Below, one piece after another: positions 42,860 through 53,141 of a stretch of DNA of 53,234 bases. Each line of letters starts with the position of its first letter. Position 1 is the first letter of the stretch. Below the pieces are notes generated by a model. It was given only the letters and a program-made list of their open reading frames with translations. It had not been told where the DNA came from and searched no databases. Source of the stretch: Verrucomicrobiota bacterium (lineage in GTDB: Bacteria > Verrucomicrobiota > Verrucomicrobiia > Opitutales > Opitutaceae); contig CANIWJ010000009.1 in NCBI GenBank assembly GCA_947471035.1, positions 1 through 53,234 of the forward strand, in the 5' to 3' direction. A program made the position numbers and the translations under genes.

Positions 42860-45800
42860 TTATTCGGCGGCGACCTTTACGCGGGCGAAGCGTTTGGGCT
42901 GGGAGGCAACGGAGTCGGTGACGGTCACGCGTTCGAAGGTGGCGTCGATAGAGGTGACGCTTTCGGTGGCGGAGGGATTGGTGGACCAGGAGGCGAGGGC
43001 GTCGGAGAACTCGACGACGTAGGAGATTCCGGGCGAGCCGGAGGCTTTGCGACGGATGAAGGTGAGCTGGAGTTTACCGGCATCGCCACCGGTTCCGACG
43101 GAGGCGAAAGGCAACCCGGCGGAGCCGGAGGGGGACAAAACGGAGGCGTTGGGCGTGGCGAGGGTGTTGGCCTGACCGGTGCCGGAGCCGAGCAGGTTGA
43201 AGGCGTATTTGAGGAGGTTGGGCACGCCGTCGCCGGCCGGGGTGGCGGTGTCCTGAGCGCCGTCTGAGGGAAGGCCGTAGGCGGTGCGGAAGGCGGCGAA
43301 GGCGGATGTGGGCGGCGGAAGGGTGGGTGCCCATGCGGCGACGATGGCGATCTCACTTGGGGAGAGCACGCGGTTGTAGAGGCGGACTTCGTCAAGCGTG
43401 CCCTTTAGGGAGCCGGGTCCTTCGCCGCCGCCGAGGAAAAGCGGGTCGGTGGAGGCGCCGATGGTGGTTCCGGGCGTGCCGGTGGCAGTGGCTTGACGAA
43501 CGCCGTTATAGTAGAGTTTGGATACGGCGGTGGTGCTGTCGTAGGTGGCTGCGATGTGAAGCCACTGGCCGACGGAGGGGAGCGGGCCGTCGAGGTTGAC
43601 GTTGACGGAGCGGATCCAGAAGCGGAGGGCGTTGCTGTCGGGTTTGGAAAGAGCCCAGAGCGAGTTCCAGCCGTAGAGGCCCTTTTGGAGGATTAATTGT
43701 GATTCCCAAGAGTTGCCCCAGTTGGCGGGGTTGAGCCAGAGGGATAGGGTGAGGCTGGTGGTGAGGTTGAGCGAGGGGCTGTGATTGACTTGGAGTTTGT
43801 TGGTGCCGTCGAAAGTGAGCGATGAGGCACCGAGTCTTCCGGGCGAAGTCCAGGTGGCGGGGAGGGCCGGCATGGTGGCGTGGTTGGCTTGGCCGGAGCT
43901 GTCGCTGGCGAGGATGGCGCCGGCCTCATCCATGGCCCAGCGGCCGACGAGGCTGTCGGTGATGTCGGTTAGGGCACCGATCGTGTAAGTGGCGGAGGAG
44001 AGGAAGGAGTCGGGGGCGGAGGCCTTGTAGGCGATGGCCTTGAGGGTGGTTGCCGAGGCTACGTTGATGGGGCTGGTGTAGAGCGAGCCGGTGGTGCTGG
44101 TGGGGGTGCTGCCGTCGGTGGTGTAGCGGATGGAGGCTCCGGTGGTGGTGGTGGTGAGGGTGACGCTCTGGGCGGTGGCGTAGTTGCCGGGGGTGGGGTT
44201 GAAGGTGGGAGTGGAGACTATGTCGAGGGGCATGGCCGCTCCGCCGACAAGGGAGGAAGCCTGGTAAACGGGGATGCGAGGGAGAACGGCGATGGTGTTG
44301 AGGGTGGCGTTTTGCCGGGACCAGTCATCGGTGGAGTTCCATCCGGAGGCGGCGATCCGGAGAGTGAAGTTACGGACGTTGGTGGCAGAAGTGACAGGCA
44401 CGAGGTTGATGCCAGGCCAGGAGATTTCGACGTAGCGATTGCCGATGGCGTCGGTTTGGAGGGCGCTAAGGACGGCTCCGGATGCGTTGGTGAGGGTGGG
44501 GGTGACGGTGCCGGTGTGGGTAAAATAATAGCGGATGCTGGGGGAGCTGAGGACGCGGGCGGGCCAGCGACTGCGGTTCCAGAGACGGCCGTCGATTTGG
44601 GTGGCGGAGGAGGAGTCCTCGGTGAGGGTGGCGGTGACGAGGAGCTCGCGGTCGGTGTTGGCGTAGTCGAGGGATTCGTCGCGAGTTTCGACGGGGGGGA
44701 ATTGGGAGTCGGCGAGGGGGGCACCGTTGCTATAGCCGTTGGAGTTGAGCCAGGCCAGGCTGGCCATAAAGCCGGCGTTGTAGTCGAGGGCGACCTCGTT
44801 GAATTTGGAGTCCATGACGTCTTGGACGGGTTGGTCGGCGGGGTCGAAGACGTAGGTGGATTTGCGGACTGGAGTGGCGCGGTTGGGGAAGTAGTAATAG
44901 ATGTCGTAATCGGTGGTAGCGGGCACCGGGGCATAGATTTGTCGTTCGGTGCCGCAGAGAAACACGTCGTGGTTATCGGGGCCGGCGATCAGGGCGCCGT
45001 AGAGGATGTGGCGGTTGGTGGCGCGGCGGAAGTCTTTGCCGTCGATGAGGTGATCGTAGCCGTCGAAGGGGCCGTAGGCTCCGCGGTGGTGGGCGTGGTT
45101 GAAGGGTTGGTTGCCGAAGCCGACGAGGAAGCTGCGGCCGTAGGGGTTGGCACCGAGGGCGTAATCAACCTGGCGTTTAGCGTCGCGGAGGAAGAGGGCT
45201 TTGAGCTGGGCATTGGTGGCACCTTCCTTCCACCAAGTGTTGCCACTGAGGACCGGGGCGGCCTCGACGTAATCGCTGTAGTAGAGCGCGATGGTGGCGG
45301 CGTTGTTGGCGTGGCGCAGGCTGCCATATTCGTGTGCGCTGCGTTCGCGAATGCGAAGGCCGCCGGGAGTTGGGGTGTAGTTGAGGAAGTTTACGCAGTA
45401 GTCTTGGAGTTCGTAGTGATATTTTTCCAGGGAAGGGAGGAGCCGCATCATGTTGTAAGCGCCCATTTTTGAGGTGTTTCCGGCGGAAAAGTCCTTCCAG
45501 TTTCCGTTTTGATATTCGGCTTTGTAGGAGCCTTCGTAAACGGCCTCGGCCAAGTCGATCCAAGTCTGGCGGGTGGGGGCGTCGCTGGTCGCCCGGGCCA
45601 TCCAGCTGAGCGCGGTGAAGACCATGGGTATGGGGGCTCCGCGATAGCCGACCTCGACGATCTGGCCGTCGCTGCGCAGGGCTTGGTTATTGCGCAGGGC
45701 GATGGCATCACGCTCGGCCTGAGTGATCGAATCGGTCGAAGGGGAGCCCATGTTGGCGTGGGCGAACAGGGTGAGTTTTCCAGCCAGGGAGTAGAGTTGG

Positions 45801-46561
45801 TCGGCGTAAGCGGTCGGGTTAAAGGTGGCGTAGCCGGGCTTGGCGGCGAGGAGGTGGCCGTGTTCGCGGATGACTATTGAGCTGGCGGCCATGGTGGAGG
45901 CCATGAGTGCGGGAATGTCGCCGCCGGGTGCGGTGCTGTTGAGGCGCAGGGTGGGGCGGTTGGTAAAGGGCTGGCCGGTGGCGGGGTCGATGACGCCGGC
46001 CATTTCGCCGCCGGCCCAGATGGCGTGAACTTGGGGGCTGGGAATGCCTTCACGACCGCCGCAGCCGATGACGACGTCGAGGTTTTGGGCGGGATTGGCG
46101 ACGGTTGGATTCAGGACGCACTTAATGAAGTAGTCGTTTACGTGGATGAGGGTTTCGAGGAGCTCGTCCATCTGGCCGGTGCTGGTCCAGCCTGCGGGTT
46201 TCTCCACTGCACTCCACGCCAGGGTGGAGGCGACAAAACCGACGGTGAGGTTGGAGGTCCAGTGGTCGCCGGCGTCGAAAAGGCCCCCGGCGAGATCGCG
46301 GCCGACGTCTTGACCGTCGGTGAGGTTGGCGGGGCCGCGCCAGCCTACGCGGTTGTTGGGGGATAGCTGGCCGTTTTGTTGGGCTTCGAGAAAAAAGAGG
46401 GTTTTCTGAAGGGCCTCGGCGTAGTTGAAGCGTAGTGCGGAGTCGTTGGCGTAGGCGTCGTTGGTGGCGGGAGTGCCCAGGGCAGCCACACGGTTTGAGG
46501 TGAAGAAGAGAGCTGCGATACACGCACCAGCTATGAAGAGAATTCGATCAAGCACAGGCAT
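42860..46561 (-). CDS. Secreted GH9 cellulase (endoglucanase family), 1,233 aa
   Basis: The signal peptide covers about residues 1-27. The GH9 (alpha/alpha)6 catalytic domain spans about 44-610. RFNYAEALQKTLFFLEAQQNG opens it; DLAGGLFDAGDHW carries the catalytic Asp pair (Asp96 and Asp99 of DAGD); NPYGRSFLVGFG and HAHHRGAYGPFDGY form the His/Arg substrate motif at about 472-500; and EVALDYNAGFMASLAWL (about 585-601) carries the acid Glu. Next come a beta region, a chitobiase C-terminal-type domain (about 780-857, RYTTDGSTPTSTTG), a LamG-like domain (about 864-1073) and the shared C-terminal domain. GH9 enzymes cleave beta-1,4-glucans such as cellulose by inversion; activity on related beta-glucans is possible. 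It is the clearest enzyme in the operon. The start lies 8 bp below the previous stop. Confidence 0.94.
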   Translation of the reverse strand: MPVLDRILFIAGACIAALFFTSNRVAALGTPATNDAYANDSALRFNYAEALQKTLFFLEAQQNGQLSPNNRVGWRGPANLTDGQDVGRDLAGGLFDAGDHWTSNLTVGFVASTLAWSAVEKPAGWTSTGQMDELLETLIHVNDYFIKCVLNPTVANPAQNLDVVIGCGGREGIPSPQVHAIWAGGEMAGVIDPATGQPFTNRPTLRLNSTAPGGDIPALMASTMAASSIVIREHGHLLAAKPGYATFNPTAYADQLYSLAGKLTLFAHANMGSPSTDSITQAERDAIALRNNQALRSDGQIVEVGYRGAPIPMVFTALSWMARATSDAPTRQTWIDLAEAVYEGSYKAEYQNGNWKDFSAGNTSKMGAYNMMRLLPSLEKYHYELQDYCVNFLNYTPTPGGLRIRERSAHEYGSLRHANNAATIALYYSDYVEAAPVLSGNTWWKEGATNAQLKALFLRDAKRQVDYALGANPYGRSFLVGFGNQPFNHAHHRGAYGPFDGYDHLIDGKDFRRATNRHILYGALIAGPDNHDVFLCGTERQIYAPVPATTDYDIYYYFPNRATPVRKSTYVFDPADQPVQDVMDSKFNEVALDYNAGFMASLAWLNSNGYSNGAPLADSQFPPVETRDESLDYANTDRELLVTATLTEDSSSATQIDGRLWNRSRWPARVLSSPSIRYYFTHTGTVTPTLTNASGAVLSALQTDAIGNRYVEISWPGINLVPVTSATNVRNFTLRIAASGWNSTDDWSRQNATLNTIAVLPRIPVYQASSLVGGAAMPLDIVSTPTFNPTPGNYATAQSVTLTTTTTGASIRYTTDGSTPTSTTGSLYTSPINVASATTLKAIAYKASAPDSFLSSATYTIGALTDITDSLVGRWAMDEAGAILASDSSGQANHATMPALPATWTSPGRLGASSLTFDGTNKLQVNHSPSLNLTTSLTLSLWLNPANWGNSWESQLILQKGLYGWNSLWALSKPDSNALRFWIRSVNVNLDGPLPSVGQWLHIAATYDSTTAVSKLYYNGVRQATATGTPGTTIGASTDPLFLGGGEGPGSLKGTLDEVRLYNRVLSPSEIAIVAAWAPTLPPPTSAFAAFRTAYGLPSDGAQDTATPAGDGVPNLLKYAFNLLGSGTGQANTLATPNASVLSPSGSAGLPFASVGTGGDAGKLQLTFIRRKASGSPGISYVVEFSDALASWSTNPSATESVTSIDATFERVTVTDSVASQPKRFARVKVAAE

Positions 46562-46569
46562 GGTGTCGG

Positions 46570-49500
46570 CTAAGGAGTGCTGACCTTGACGCGGGCGAAG
46601 CGTTTGGCGGAGACGGCGGCGGAGTCGGTGACGGCGACGCGTTCAAAGGTGGCGTCGATGGAGGTGACGCTCTCGGTGGCGGAGGGGTTGACGGCCCAGG
46701 AGGCGAGGTCGTTGGAAAACTCGACGGAGTAGGTGATGCCGGGGGCGGGGGAGGCGGAGGCTTTGCGGCGGATGAAGGTGAGCTGGAGCTTGCCGGTGTC
46801 GCCGCCGGAGCCGAGGGAGGCGGAGGGGAGACCGGCGGAGCCGGAGGGGGCGAGGACGGAGGCGTTGGGGGTAGCGAGGGTGGCGGCCTGACCGGTGCCG
46901 GAGCCGAGCATGTTGAAGGCGAATTTGAGGAGGTTGGCGATGCCGTCGCCGGCGGTGGTGGCGGTGTCTTGGGTGCCGTTGGAGGCGAGGCCGTAGTTGG
47001 TGCGGAAGTTAGCGAGGGCCGTGGGTGGCGCCGTGTAGGGGGTGACGGCGGCGTAGGTGGTGCCGAGGCGGAATTCGTCGATCGTGAGGGTGTTGGCACC
47101 ATCGCGGGTCTGGAGGGCGCGGAATTGGCCGCCGGAGGTGGTGGTTGTATAGGTCTTGGTATAGGTCGGGGTGCCGAGGCTTTGGCCGAGCGGAGGATTG
47201 AACCAGTAATCGGTGATGAATTGGGTGGAGCTGGTGAAGATCAGGCGGCCGACGATGAGGACGGGTTGATTGACGTTGGCGGTGCCGAGGAGGGCGCTGG
47301 TGCCGGCTTGGTCGCCATACCGCCATTGGCTGGTGCCGGTGAACTGGCCGAGGTAGACGTTCCAGCTGGAGTTATCGGTGCCGAGGTTAATGACCAAGCG
47401 ATTGTCGGTGCCGGTGTTGAGAGCGCTTACACTAAGCAGGACACTGAAGTAGAGGGTGGTGGGGGCGGTGCCGTTCCAGCCGAGGTAGTTGCTGCTGGCG
47501 GTGGAGCGGAGTGAGGCGAAGGGATCGGTCGCCATGAAACGGTAGATGGCGGCGGAGGAGGCGGAAAAGCCGGTGCCGGTGTTGCGTTGGAGGGCGTTGC
47601 CAGAGGTGGTGAGGACGCCGTTGGCATCGCTGTAGGCGAGGCCGGCGACGACGGTCTGGTCGGTTCCGTAAGGTCCGCGAAGCCCGGTGGAGGTGCCGGA
47701 GGGGGAGCCGCCGATGTTGGTGGCGGGCAGGCCATTGTTACTATTGAGGCCGGAGTCGGCGAGCGGGTTGGTGGTGGCCAGGGTGTAGGCGAAGGGCTCT
47801 TGGACGATGATCTGGCCATCGGTGATGGTCAGGGTGACGGTGACGGCGGGAGAGGTGCCGGTTGCGTTGGTGGCGGTGAAGCCGGGGGTGTAGGCACCGG
47901 CAGCGGTGGGGGTGCCGGAGAGGCGGCCGGTGCTGGTGTTGAGGGTCACGCCGGGAGGGAGCGAGCCGGATGCAAGGGCGTAGCTGGCGGGAGAGTTGCT
48001 GGCCAGAATGTCGTAAGTGAAGGCGTTGCCGATGGTGCCGGGGGCGGATTGGCCGGCGGTGACGGCGGGAATAGTGGAGAGGCCGTAGAACTGGAGTTCA
48101 GCGACGTTGCCGTAGCTGCCGCTGGGGGTGAGGATGCGGACGTAGCGGAAGGGGGTGGCGTTGGAGATGGGCTGGGCGGTAAGCACACCGGAGGCAGGCG
48201 CGGTGGATATGGTGTAGAGGTTGACCAAGCCAGTGGTGAAGTCGGCGGAGGAGGAGCCCTGGATGATGGCTCCGATCATGCGATCCGGGAATATACCGCT
48301 ACTACGGGGGGCGTAGCGGACCTCGGTGATGGTTTTTTCGTTGCCCGCGCCGAAATCGAGGCCGGCCCAGTTGCCGTTGGCGGTGGGGGCGTCGAAGTAG
48401 GTGGTGAGGTTGCCGTCGAAAACCTTGTCCACGGTGGCGGTGCCGCCGCCGTAGGAGCCGGCGGTGCCGATGACGGAGCCGCTGAGGAGGGCGGCGGCGC
48501 TGGGGTTGATGATGGTGATGGTCGCGGTGACGGCAGGGGAGGTGCCGGCGGAGTTGCTGGCGGTGAAGCCGGGGGTGTAGGTGCCTGCGGTGGTGGGGGT
48601 GCCGGAGAGGCGGCCGGTGGCGGTGTTGAGGGTTACGCCGGGAGGCAGAGAGCCGGAGGCGAGGGCGTAGCTGGTGGGGGTGTTGCTGGTCAGGAGATCG
48701 TAAGTGAAGGCGTTGCCGAGCAGGCCGGTGGCGGATTGGGCGGCGGTGATGCCGGGGGTGACGGCGACGGGAGGCGGTGGGAGCGCGGCCTGGCTGTAGG
48801 TGGAGGCGATGCGGACTTCGTCGATGGATTGGGAAGGGGCTCCGACGAGGTGTATCTGGTTAAATAGAACTGAGGAGCCAAGACTGCCGTTGGGTATGTT
48901 CAGGCCGCCGATCACGGGCTCGGCGAGCGGAGGCAGTGTGCTGGAGGGGTAGAGCCAGAGACGTTGCTCGGACTGCTCGGCACCGTCGGCGGAGTTGCCG
49001 TTGGTGTCGGTTAGAGTGACTTTGAGCAGAAATATATAACTGGTGTTGGCTGAGAGGGAATTTTGGGGGGAGTCGTAGCTGAAGGCGGTGCCAGCGAGGG
49101 AATACATGCCGGCGCCAAAAGTGTTCGCTGAGATCGAGATTTTTGGAGTTCCGGCGCTATCGGCCAGGCTGAGGCGAATGCTGTTATTAGCGGCGACGCT
49201 GCTGCCGGTACGGTAATTAAAACTGATCCAAAAGGTGCGGTTCCCGTTGGCGGGGGGATTAATAATGGACTGCACGGTTGAGGAGAGGGTGGCGCGCAGT
49301 CCGCCTTCGTAGGTGAGCTTGTTGCCGAGACCGGGGATACGCCCGGCCTCGATGTTGCCTGAGGCGAGGGCACCGCCGGTGGGGTAGAAGGGATCTTTGC
49401 TGTAGTTGCCGGAGACGCCGTTGCCGGAGCCGGGGCGTCCGACCAGGCTCGTGGGGCTGAGGCTTTGGCTGAAGGGTTCGAAAAACTCGGCGGGCTGGTA

Positions 49501-52500
49501 GGCGGAGGCGAGGGCGGTGACTTCGGCGGCATAGTCGGATTGGGCGACGGCATTGATGGCGCGGATGCGGTAGTAGTAGCGGGTGCCGTTGACGACGGTG
49601 GCGTCGGTGAAGGTGCTGGCCGAGGTGGTGCCGATTTGAGCGAAGCCGGTGCCGCTGGAGGTGCTGCGTTCGACGGCGTATTCGGTCTCGTTGGCGGTGT
49701 TGTCGGTCCACTCCATAATGATGGCAGTGGGGCTGGTGCTGGTGATGTAGAATTCGTCCGGAGCGGTGAGCGGAGTGATGCCGGCGACGGCGGTGGTGTA
49801 GGGAGAGTTACCGAGGGAGTTAACGGCCCGGGCGCGGTAGTAGTAGCGGGTGCCATCGGGCAGGTTGGAGTCGATGTAGCCTACGGCTCCGGCACCAAGG
49901 GTTGTAAGCAGGGTGAAGCCGGAGGCGGCGGCGGTGCTGCGTTCGATTTGGTAGCCGGTTTCGTTGTGGGCGAGGTCGGACCAGGTGAACTGGATCTGGT
50001 TGGTGAAGAGGCCGAGGGCGGCGGGATTGGCGGGGGCCAGAGGTAGGCTGGTGAGGGTGGTGGTGACGGAGGAAGAGGCGGTGTTGGCGGAGGCGGCGTT
50101 GTCGGTATTGCGCAGGGCGCGGACGCGGTAGGCGTAGGTGACGCCGTCGAGCAGGCCGGTGTGGCTGTAGGTGGTCGCGTCGGCGGCGACGGTGACGAGG
50201 GGGCTCCAGGTGGTGGCGGAGCCGACACGCACGTCGATCTGGCAGGCGGTTTCGTCGTTGGCGTTGTCGGTCCAGGCGAGGTTGGTCTGGGTGTTGCCGA
50301 CGAGGGTGGCGGTGAGGCCGGTGGGGGTGGCGGGGGGCGGGCTGGTGCCGACGAGGGCGCCGGTGAACTGGGTGCCGGAGAAGCTGGCGGAGGCGGCGAC
50401 GGTGGCGGAGTTGGAGTTGATGAAGAAGCCGAAGTGCATCCGCTGATCGAGGATGGCGGGAGATTTGTAGTCGGTGTTTGGATTCAGGTAAAGGTCAACG
50501 GTGGCCAGGACGGTCCAGTCGCCTTCAGTGGCGGGGTTGGCGACGGTGGATCGATAGGCGGTGAAAACGGAGCCCACGCGTTTGAGGCGGAGCCAGGAGG
50601 GGACGATCTTGGTGCCGGCGACGACGCGTTCGGTGGGGACGCCGTTGCCCATGCCGTTTTGGGCGTCGTTGCTGGAGGAGTAGACGCGGCCGTTGGGTTC
50701 GACCCAGATGAAGTCGGTGAGGGTGGCTTCGTCGTCGGCGATCATGAGACCGACTTGCTGCTCGCCGCTGGCGGCGGTGATGCGGGTGCGGATCTCGCCG
50801 TCACCGTCGAGGGTGCGGTAAACGAAGCGGCGACCGCTGCGGGCGAGGCTGCCGTGGAAATTTTCGGTGCGCAGGCCGCCGCCGGTGATGGCCCAGGTGT
50901 CGGTGCCGACGGTGTAGGACTGGGTGCCGGCGACGGAGACCTGGCCGTAGTTGCCCGCCTTCCAGCCGGAGGGCAGGCCGACGGGAGGAACGGGCCATTT
51001 TTCGTTGCCGAAATTGGGTTGGGCGAGGTCTTGGTCGAGGACGGTGATGGTTTCTGAGTCGGGGAGCAGGCCGGAGGCGGAGGCGGTGAGGGTGACGGAT
51101 TGTTCGCCGGAGACGTTGGTGCCGGTGACGGTGAAGGTGGCGGCAGTCTCGCCGATAGGGATGGTGACGGTGGCGGGAACAGAGAGGCCGGCAGGGGTGG
51201 CGGAGAGGGTGACGGTGATGGCGGCGGCGGTGGAGGCTTTGACGCGGACGACGGTGAGGTCGGTGGTGCCGCCGGTGTCAGTGACGAGGCGGCGGTCGCC
51301 AGCGATTACGAGGCGGGCGGTGGCGGCATTGGTTTTTTGCCAGGCGTAGATGGAGGCGACCTCGGGCGTGGTGGCGGCGGCGGGGGTGGTGGCGGTGGAG
51401 AAGAAACGGTTGTTGCTGGTGATGGCGGGGGCGGAGTCGCCTTCGTAGAGGTAGCCGTTGGTGCCGTAGAATTTGTTGTCGGTGATGTTCCAGCCGGTGC
51501 AGGTGCCCTCGGCGAGGGTGATGGCGGGCAGCGTGCCGATGGCCTGAAAAATATTCCCGCGCACGACGAAGTCGAAAGAGCGATCCATGGCCATGATGGC
51601 GGGCTTGGCCTCGGTGTCCTCGGTTTTCAGGATGCGGTTATAGGCGAAGATGAAGCCCTCGCTGGTGCCGCCGAAGACGGAGGTGCCCATGCCGGAGAGG
51701 ACGCTATTGTTGTAAAATACGTTGCGCGGACCGTTGGCACCATGAACGAGGGAATTGGCATGGTCGGAGCCGTAGGCGGTGATGCCGCGGGTGCTGGCGC
51801 TACCGTCCGGGGCGGAGGTGTTGAAGGTGGTGCCTTCGATGAGATTCTCGTGGGGGAAACGTCCGTGGAGCTGGGGGGATTGGACGGATTTTCCGGTGAA
51901 GGTGCAGTTGCGGATGACACTGCGGTTGGAGGCTTGGAAAATGGCCATGTGGCGCAGGTCGCTGGCCTGGCAGTTTTCCATGAGGGCGTCGGTGGTGAAG
52001 CTGGTCCAGCCGAGGTAGGCGACGCCGCCGCCTTGCTGAAGGTAGATCCAGGTGCCGAGGAACTGGGAGTCGCGGACATCGAAGCGGGCGCTGCTGTTGA
52101 TGGTGAAGGGCCAGCTTTTGGCCTTCACGGTCTTGATGTTTTTGATCCAGGAGTTGGCGGTGTATTCGAAGAGGATGGTGTCGATGGTGGCGGTGTCGGC
52201 CAGGGTTTCGATGGAGAGGTCCTGGATGCCGCAGTTTTCGGCCATCGAGACGCGGCGGAGCTGGGGGGACTCGTTGACGAAGTAATCGTGGGTGAAGGTG
52301 CGGTCGAGGGTGACGGTTTTGGCACCGCTGTTTACGGCGGTGACCTTGGCAAAGAGGACGCGGCCGGTATGCCAGTAGGGGTCGGTGAAGATGACGTGGT
52401 TGTCGGGGTTGTTGTAGCGGTCGGAAATGGTGGTGCCTGCACCGGAGACGGTGGGGGCGAGGCGCACCCAGTTGCCCACGCTAAAGCCGCTGGAGGCGGG

Positions 52501-53130
52501 GTCGGCGTTGAGGGTAAGGGTGTTGCCGCCGCGCGGAACGAAGGTGGTGGAAGTGAGGTAGCCGGCGAAAGCGGGGTCTCGCTTGATGGTGAAAAGCGTG
52601 CCGGTCTGGCCGACCTCGGTCTGGAGTTTGATAAAAGTCGAAGTGGGACCGTCGCCGTCGATCACGACATTGCCCTGGGTGAAGAGGATGGGGGCGGAGA
52701 GGTAGTAGGTGCCGGTGGGGAAGTAGAGGATAGCCTTGTTGGCGGGATTGGCGTTGAGGAACGTGCGCACGGCGGCGGCGGCGGCGGCTACGTTGAGGTT
52801 ATCGCTGATGGTATCGGAGCCGTTGGCGCCGTATGTGGTGACGTTGAAAACGGTGTAGCCTGCTCGGATGGTGGAGTTATTGATGTCCGGGATGCCGCCG
52901 GTGACGCCGACGCCGGTGAAGTCGGGATATACGATGCCGTCCGGGCCGACGACATCGGCGGCGGTGAGGCGGGCGGCCTCCCACGGGCGCATGGTGTATT
53001 GGCCGGGCCAGTTCGTGAGTTCGTCGGCGCGCAGGGCGCACGGAAGGAGCGCCGCCAAGGTGAGCAGGGCGGCGAGGGACGCACGGAATAACCAATGACC
53101 AAGGAAGAAGGGTTGGAAAAATGGGGACAT
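46570..53130 (-). CDS. Giant secreted pectate-lyase-3-like beta-helix protein, 2,186 aa
   Basis: After a signal peptide (about residues 1-35, ending CALRA), residues 36-600 form a right-handed beta-helix close to that of the 19340-26014 protein; the stretch from the MRPWEAARLTAADVVGPDG type start through PDINNST is almost unchanged. Then follow a Calx-beta-like region, a DUF1349-like sandwich, three FN3, a concanavalin-like domain (about 1215-1450), He_PIG, an F5/8-type-C-like domain (about 1545-1680, DKVFDGNLTTYFDAP), a second He_PIG, a second concanavalin-like domain and the shared C-terminal domain. The second half differs from the paralogue: it has the F5/8 domain but lacks the fourth and fifth FN3 and the carboxypeptidase-regulatory-like domain. 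The probable role is an extracellular polysaccharide lyase or hydrolase in the same operon as the GH9 cellulase (8-bp gap). Catalytic residues not assigned. Confidence 0.88.
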   Translation of the reverse strand: MSPFFQPFFLGHWLFRASLAALLTLAALLPCALRADELTNWPGQYTMRPWEAARLTAADVVGPDGIVYPDFTGVGVTGGIPDINNSTIRAGYTVFNVTTYGANGSDTISDNLNVAAAAAAVRTFLNANPANKAILYFPTGTYYLSAPILFTQGNVVIDGDGPTSTFIKLQTEVGQTGTLFTIKRDPAFAGYLTSTTFVPRGGNTLTLNADPASSGFSVGNWVRLAPTVSGAGTTISDRYNNPDNHVIFTDPYWHTGRVLFAKVTAVNSGAKTVTLDRTFTHDYFVNESPQLRRVSMAENCGIQDLSIETLADTATIDTILFEYTANSWIKNIKTVKAKSWPFTINSSARFDVRDSQFLGTWIYLQQGGGVAYLGWTSFTTDALMENCQASDLRHMAIFQASNRSVIRNCTFTGKSVQSPQLHGRFPHENLIEGTTFNTSAPDGSASTRGITAYGSDHANSLVHGANGPRNVFYNNSVLSGMGTSVFGGTSEGFIFAYNRILKTEDTEAKPAIMAMDRSFDFVVRGNIFQAIGTLPAITLAEGTCTGWNITDNKFYGTNGYLYEGDSAPAITSNNRFFSTATTPAAATTPEVASIYAWQKTNAATARLVIAGDRRLVTDTGGTTDLTVVRVKASTAAAITVTLSATPAGLSVPATVTIPIGETAATFTVTGTNVSGEQSVTLTASASGLLPDSETITVLDQDLAQPNFGNEKWPVPPVGLPSGWKAGNYGQVSVAGTQSYTVGTDTWAITGGGLRTENFHGSLARSGRRFVYRTLDGDGEIRTRITAASGEQQVGLMIADDEATLTDFIWVEPNGRVYSSSNDAQNGMGNGVPTERVVAGTKIVPSWLRLKRVGSVFTAYRSTVANPATEGDWTVLATVDLYLNPNTDYKSPAILDQRMHFGFFINSNSATVAASASFSGTQFTGALVGTSPPPATPTGLTATLVGNTQTNLAWTDNANDETACQIDVRVGSATTWSPLVTVAADATTYSHTGLLDGVTYAYRVRALRNTDNAASANTASSSVTTTLTSLPLAPANPAALGLFTNQIQFTWSDLAHNETGYQIERSTAAASGFTLLTTLGAGAVGYIDSNLPDGTRYYYRARAVNSLGNSPYTTAVAGITPLTAPDEFYITSTSPTAIIMEWTDNTANETEYAVERSTSSGTGFAQIGTTSASTFTDATVVNGTRYYYRIRAINAVAQSDYAAEVTALASAYQPAEFFEPFSQSLSPTSLVGRPGSGNGVSGNYSKDPFYPTGGALASGNIEAGRIPGLGNKLTYEGGLRATLSSTVQSIINPPANGNRTFWISFNYRTGSSVAANNSIRLSLADSAGTPKISISANTFGAGMYSLAGTAFSYDSPQNSLSANTSYIFLLKVTLTDTNGNSADGAEQSEQRLWLYPSSTLPPLAEPVIGGLNIPNGSLGSSVLFNQIHLVGAPSQSIDEVRIASTYSQAALPPPPVAVTPGITAAQSATGLLGNAFTYDLLTSNTPTSYALASGSLPPGVTLNTATGRLSGTPTTAGTYTPGFTASNSAGTSPAVTATITIINPSAAALLSGSVIGTAGSYGGGTATVDKVFDGNLTTYFDAPTANGNWAGLDFGAGNEKTITEVRYAPRSSGIFPDRMIGAIIQGSSSADFTTGLVNLYTISTAPASGVLTAQPISNATPFRYVRILTPSGSYGNVAELQFYGLSTIPAVTAGQSAPGTIGNAFTYDILASNSPASYALASGSLPPGVTLNTSTGRLSGTPTAAGAYTPGFTATNATGTSPAVTVTLTITDGQIIVQEPFAYTLATTNPLADSGLNSNNGLPATNIGGSPSGTSTGLRGPYGTDQTVVAGLAYSDANGVLTTSGNALQRNTGTGFSASSAAIYRFMATDPFASLRSTASSNYLGWNGTAPTTLYFSVLLSVSALNTGTDNRLVINLGTDNSSWNVYLGQFTGTSQWRYGDQAGTSALLGTANVNQPVLIVGRLIFTSSTQFITDYWFNPPLGQSLGTPTYTKTYTTTTSGGQFRALQTRDGANTLTIDEFRLGTTYAAVTPYTAPPTALANFRTNYGLASNGTQDTATTAGDGIANLLKFAFNMLGSGTGQAATLATPNASVLAPSGSAGLPSASLGSGGDTGKLQLTFIRRKASASPAPGITYSVEFSNDLASWAVNPSATESVTSIDATFERVAVTDSAAVSAKRFARVKVSTP

Positions 53131-53141
53131 GGGGTGCGGGG

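Noticed and set aside
51100-53091. Long plus-strand ORF of 663 codons, Gly/Glu/Val-rich
   Set aside because: It lies antisense to the 46570-53130 gene and reflects GC-rich codon bias there. Its composition is low-complexity with no domain. Similar antisense ORFs at 941-2014, 34691-36370, 44312-45472 and 47587-48867 were rejected for the same reason.
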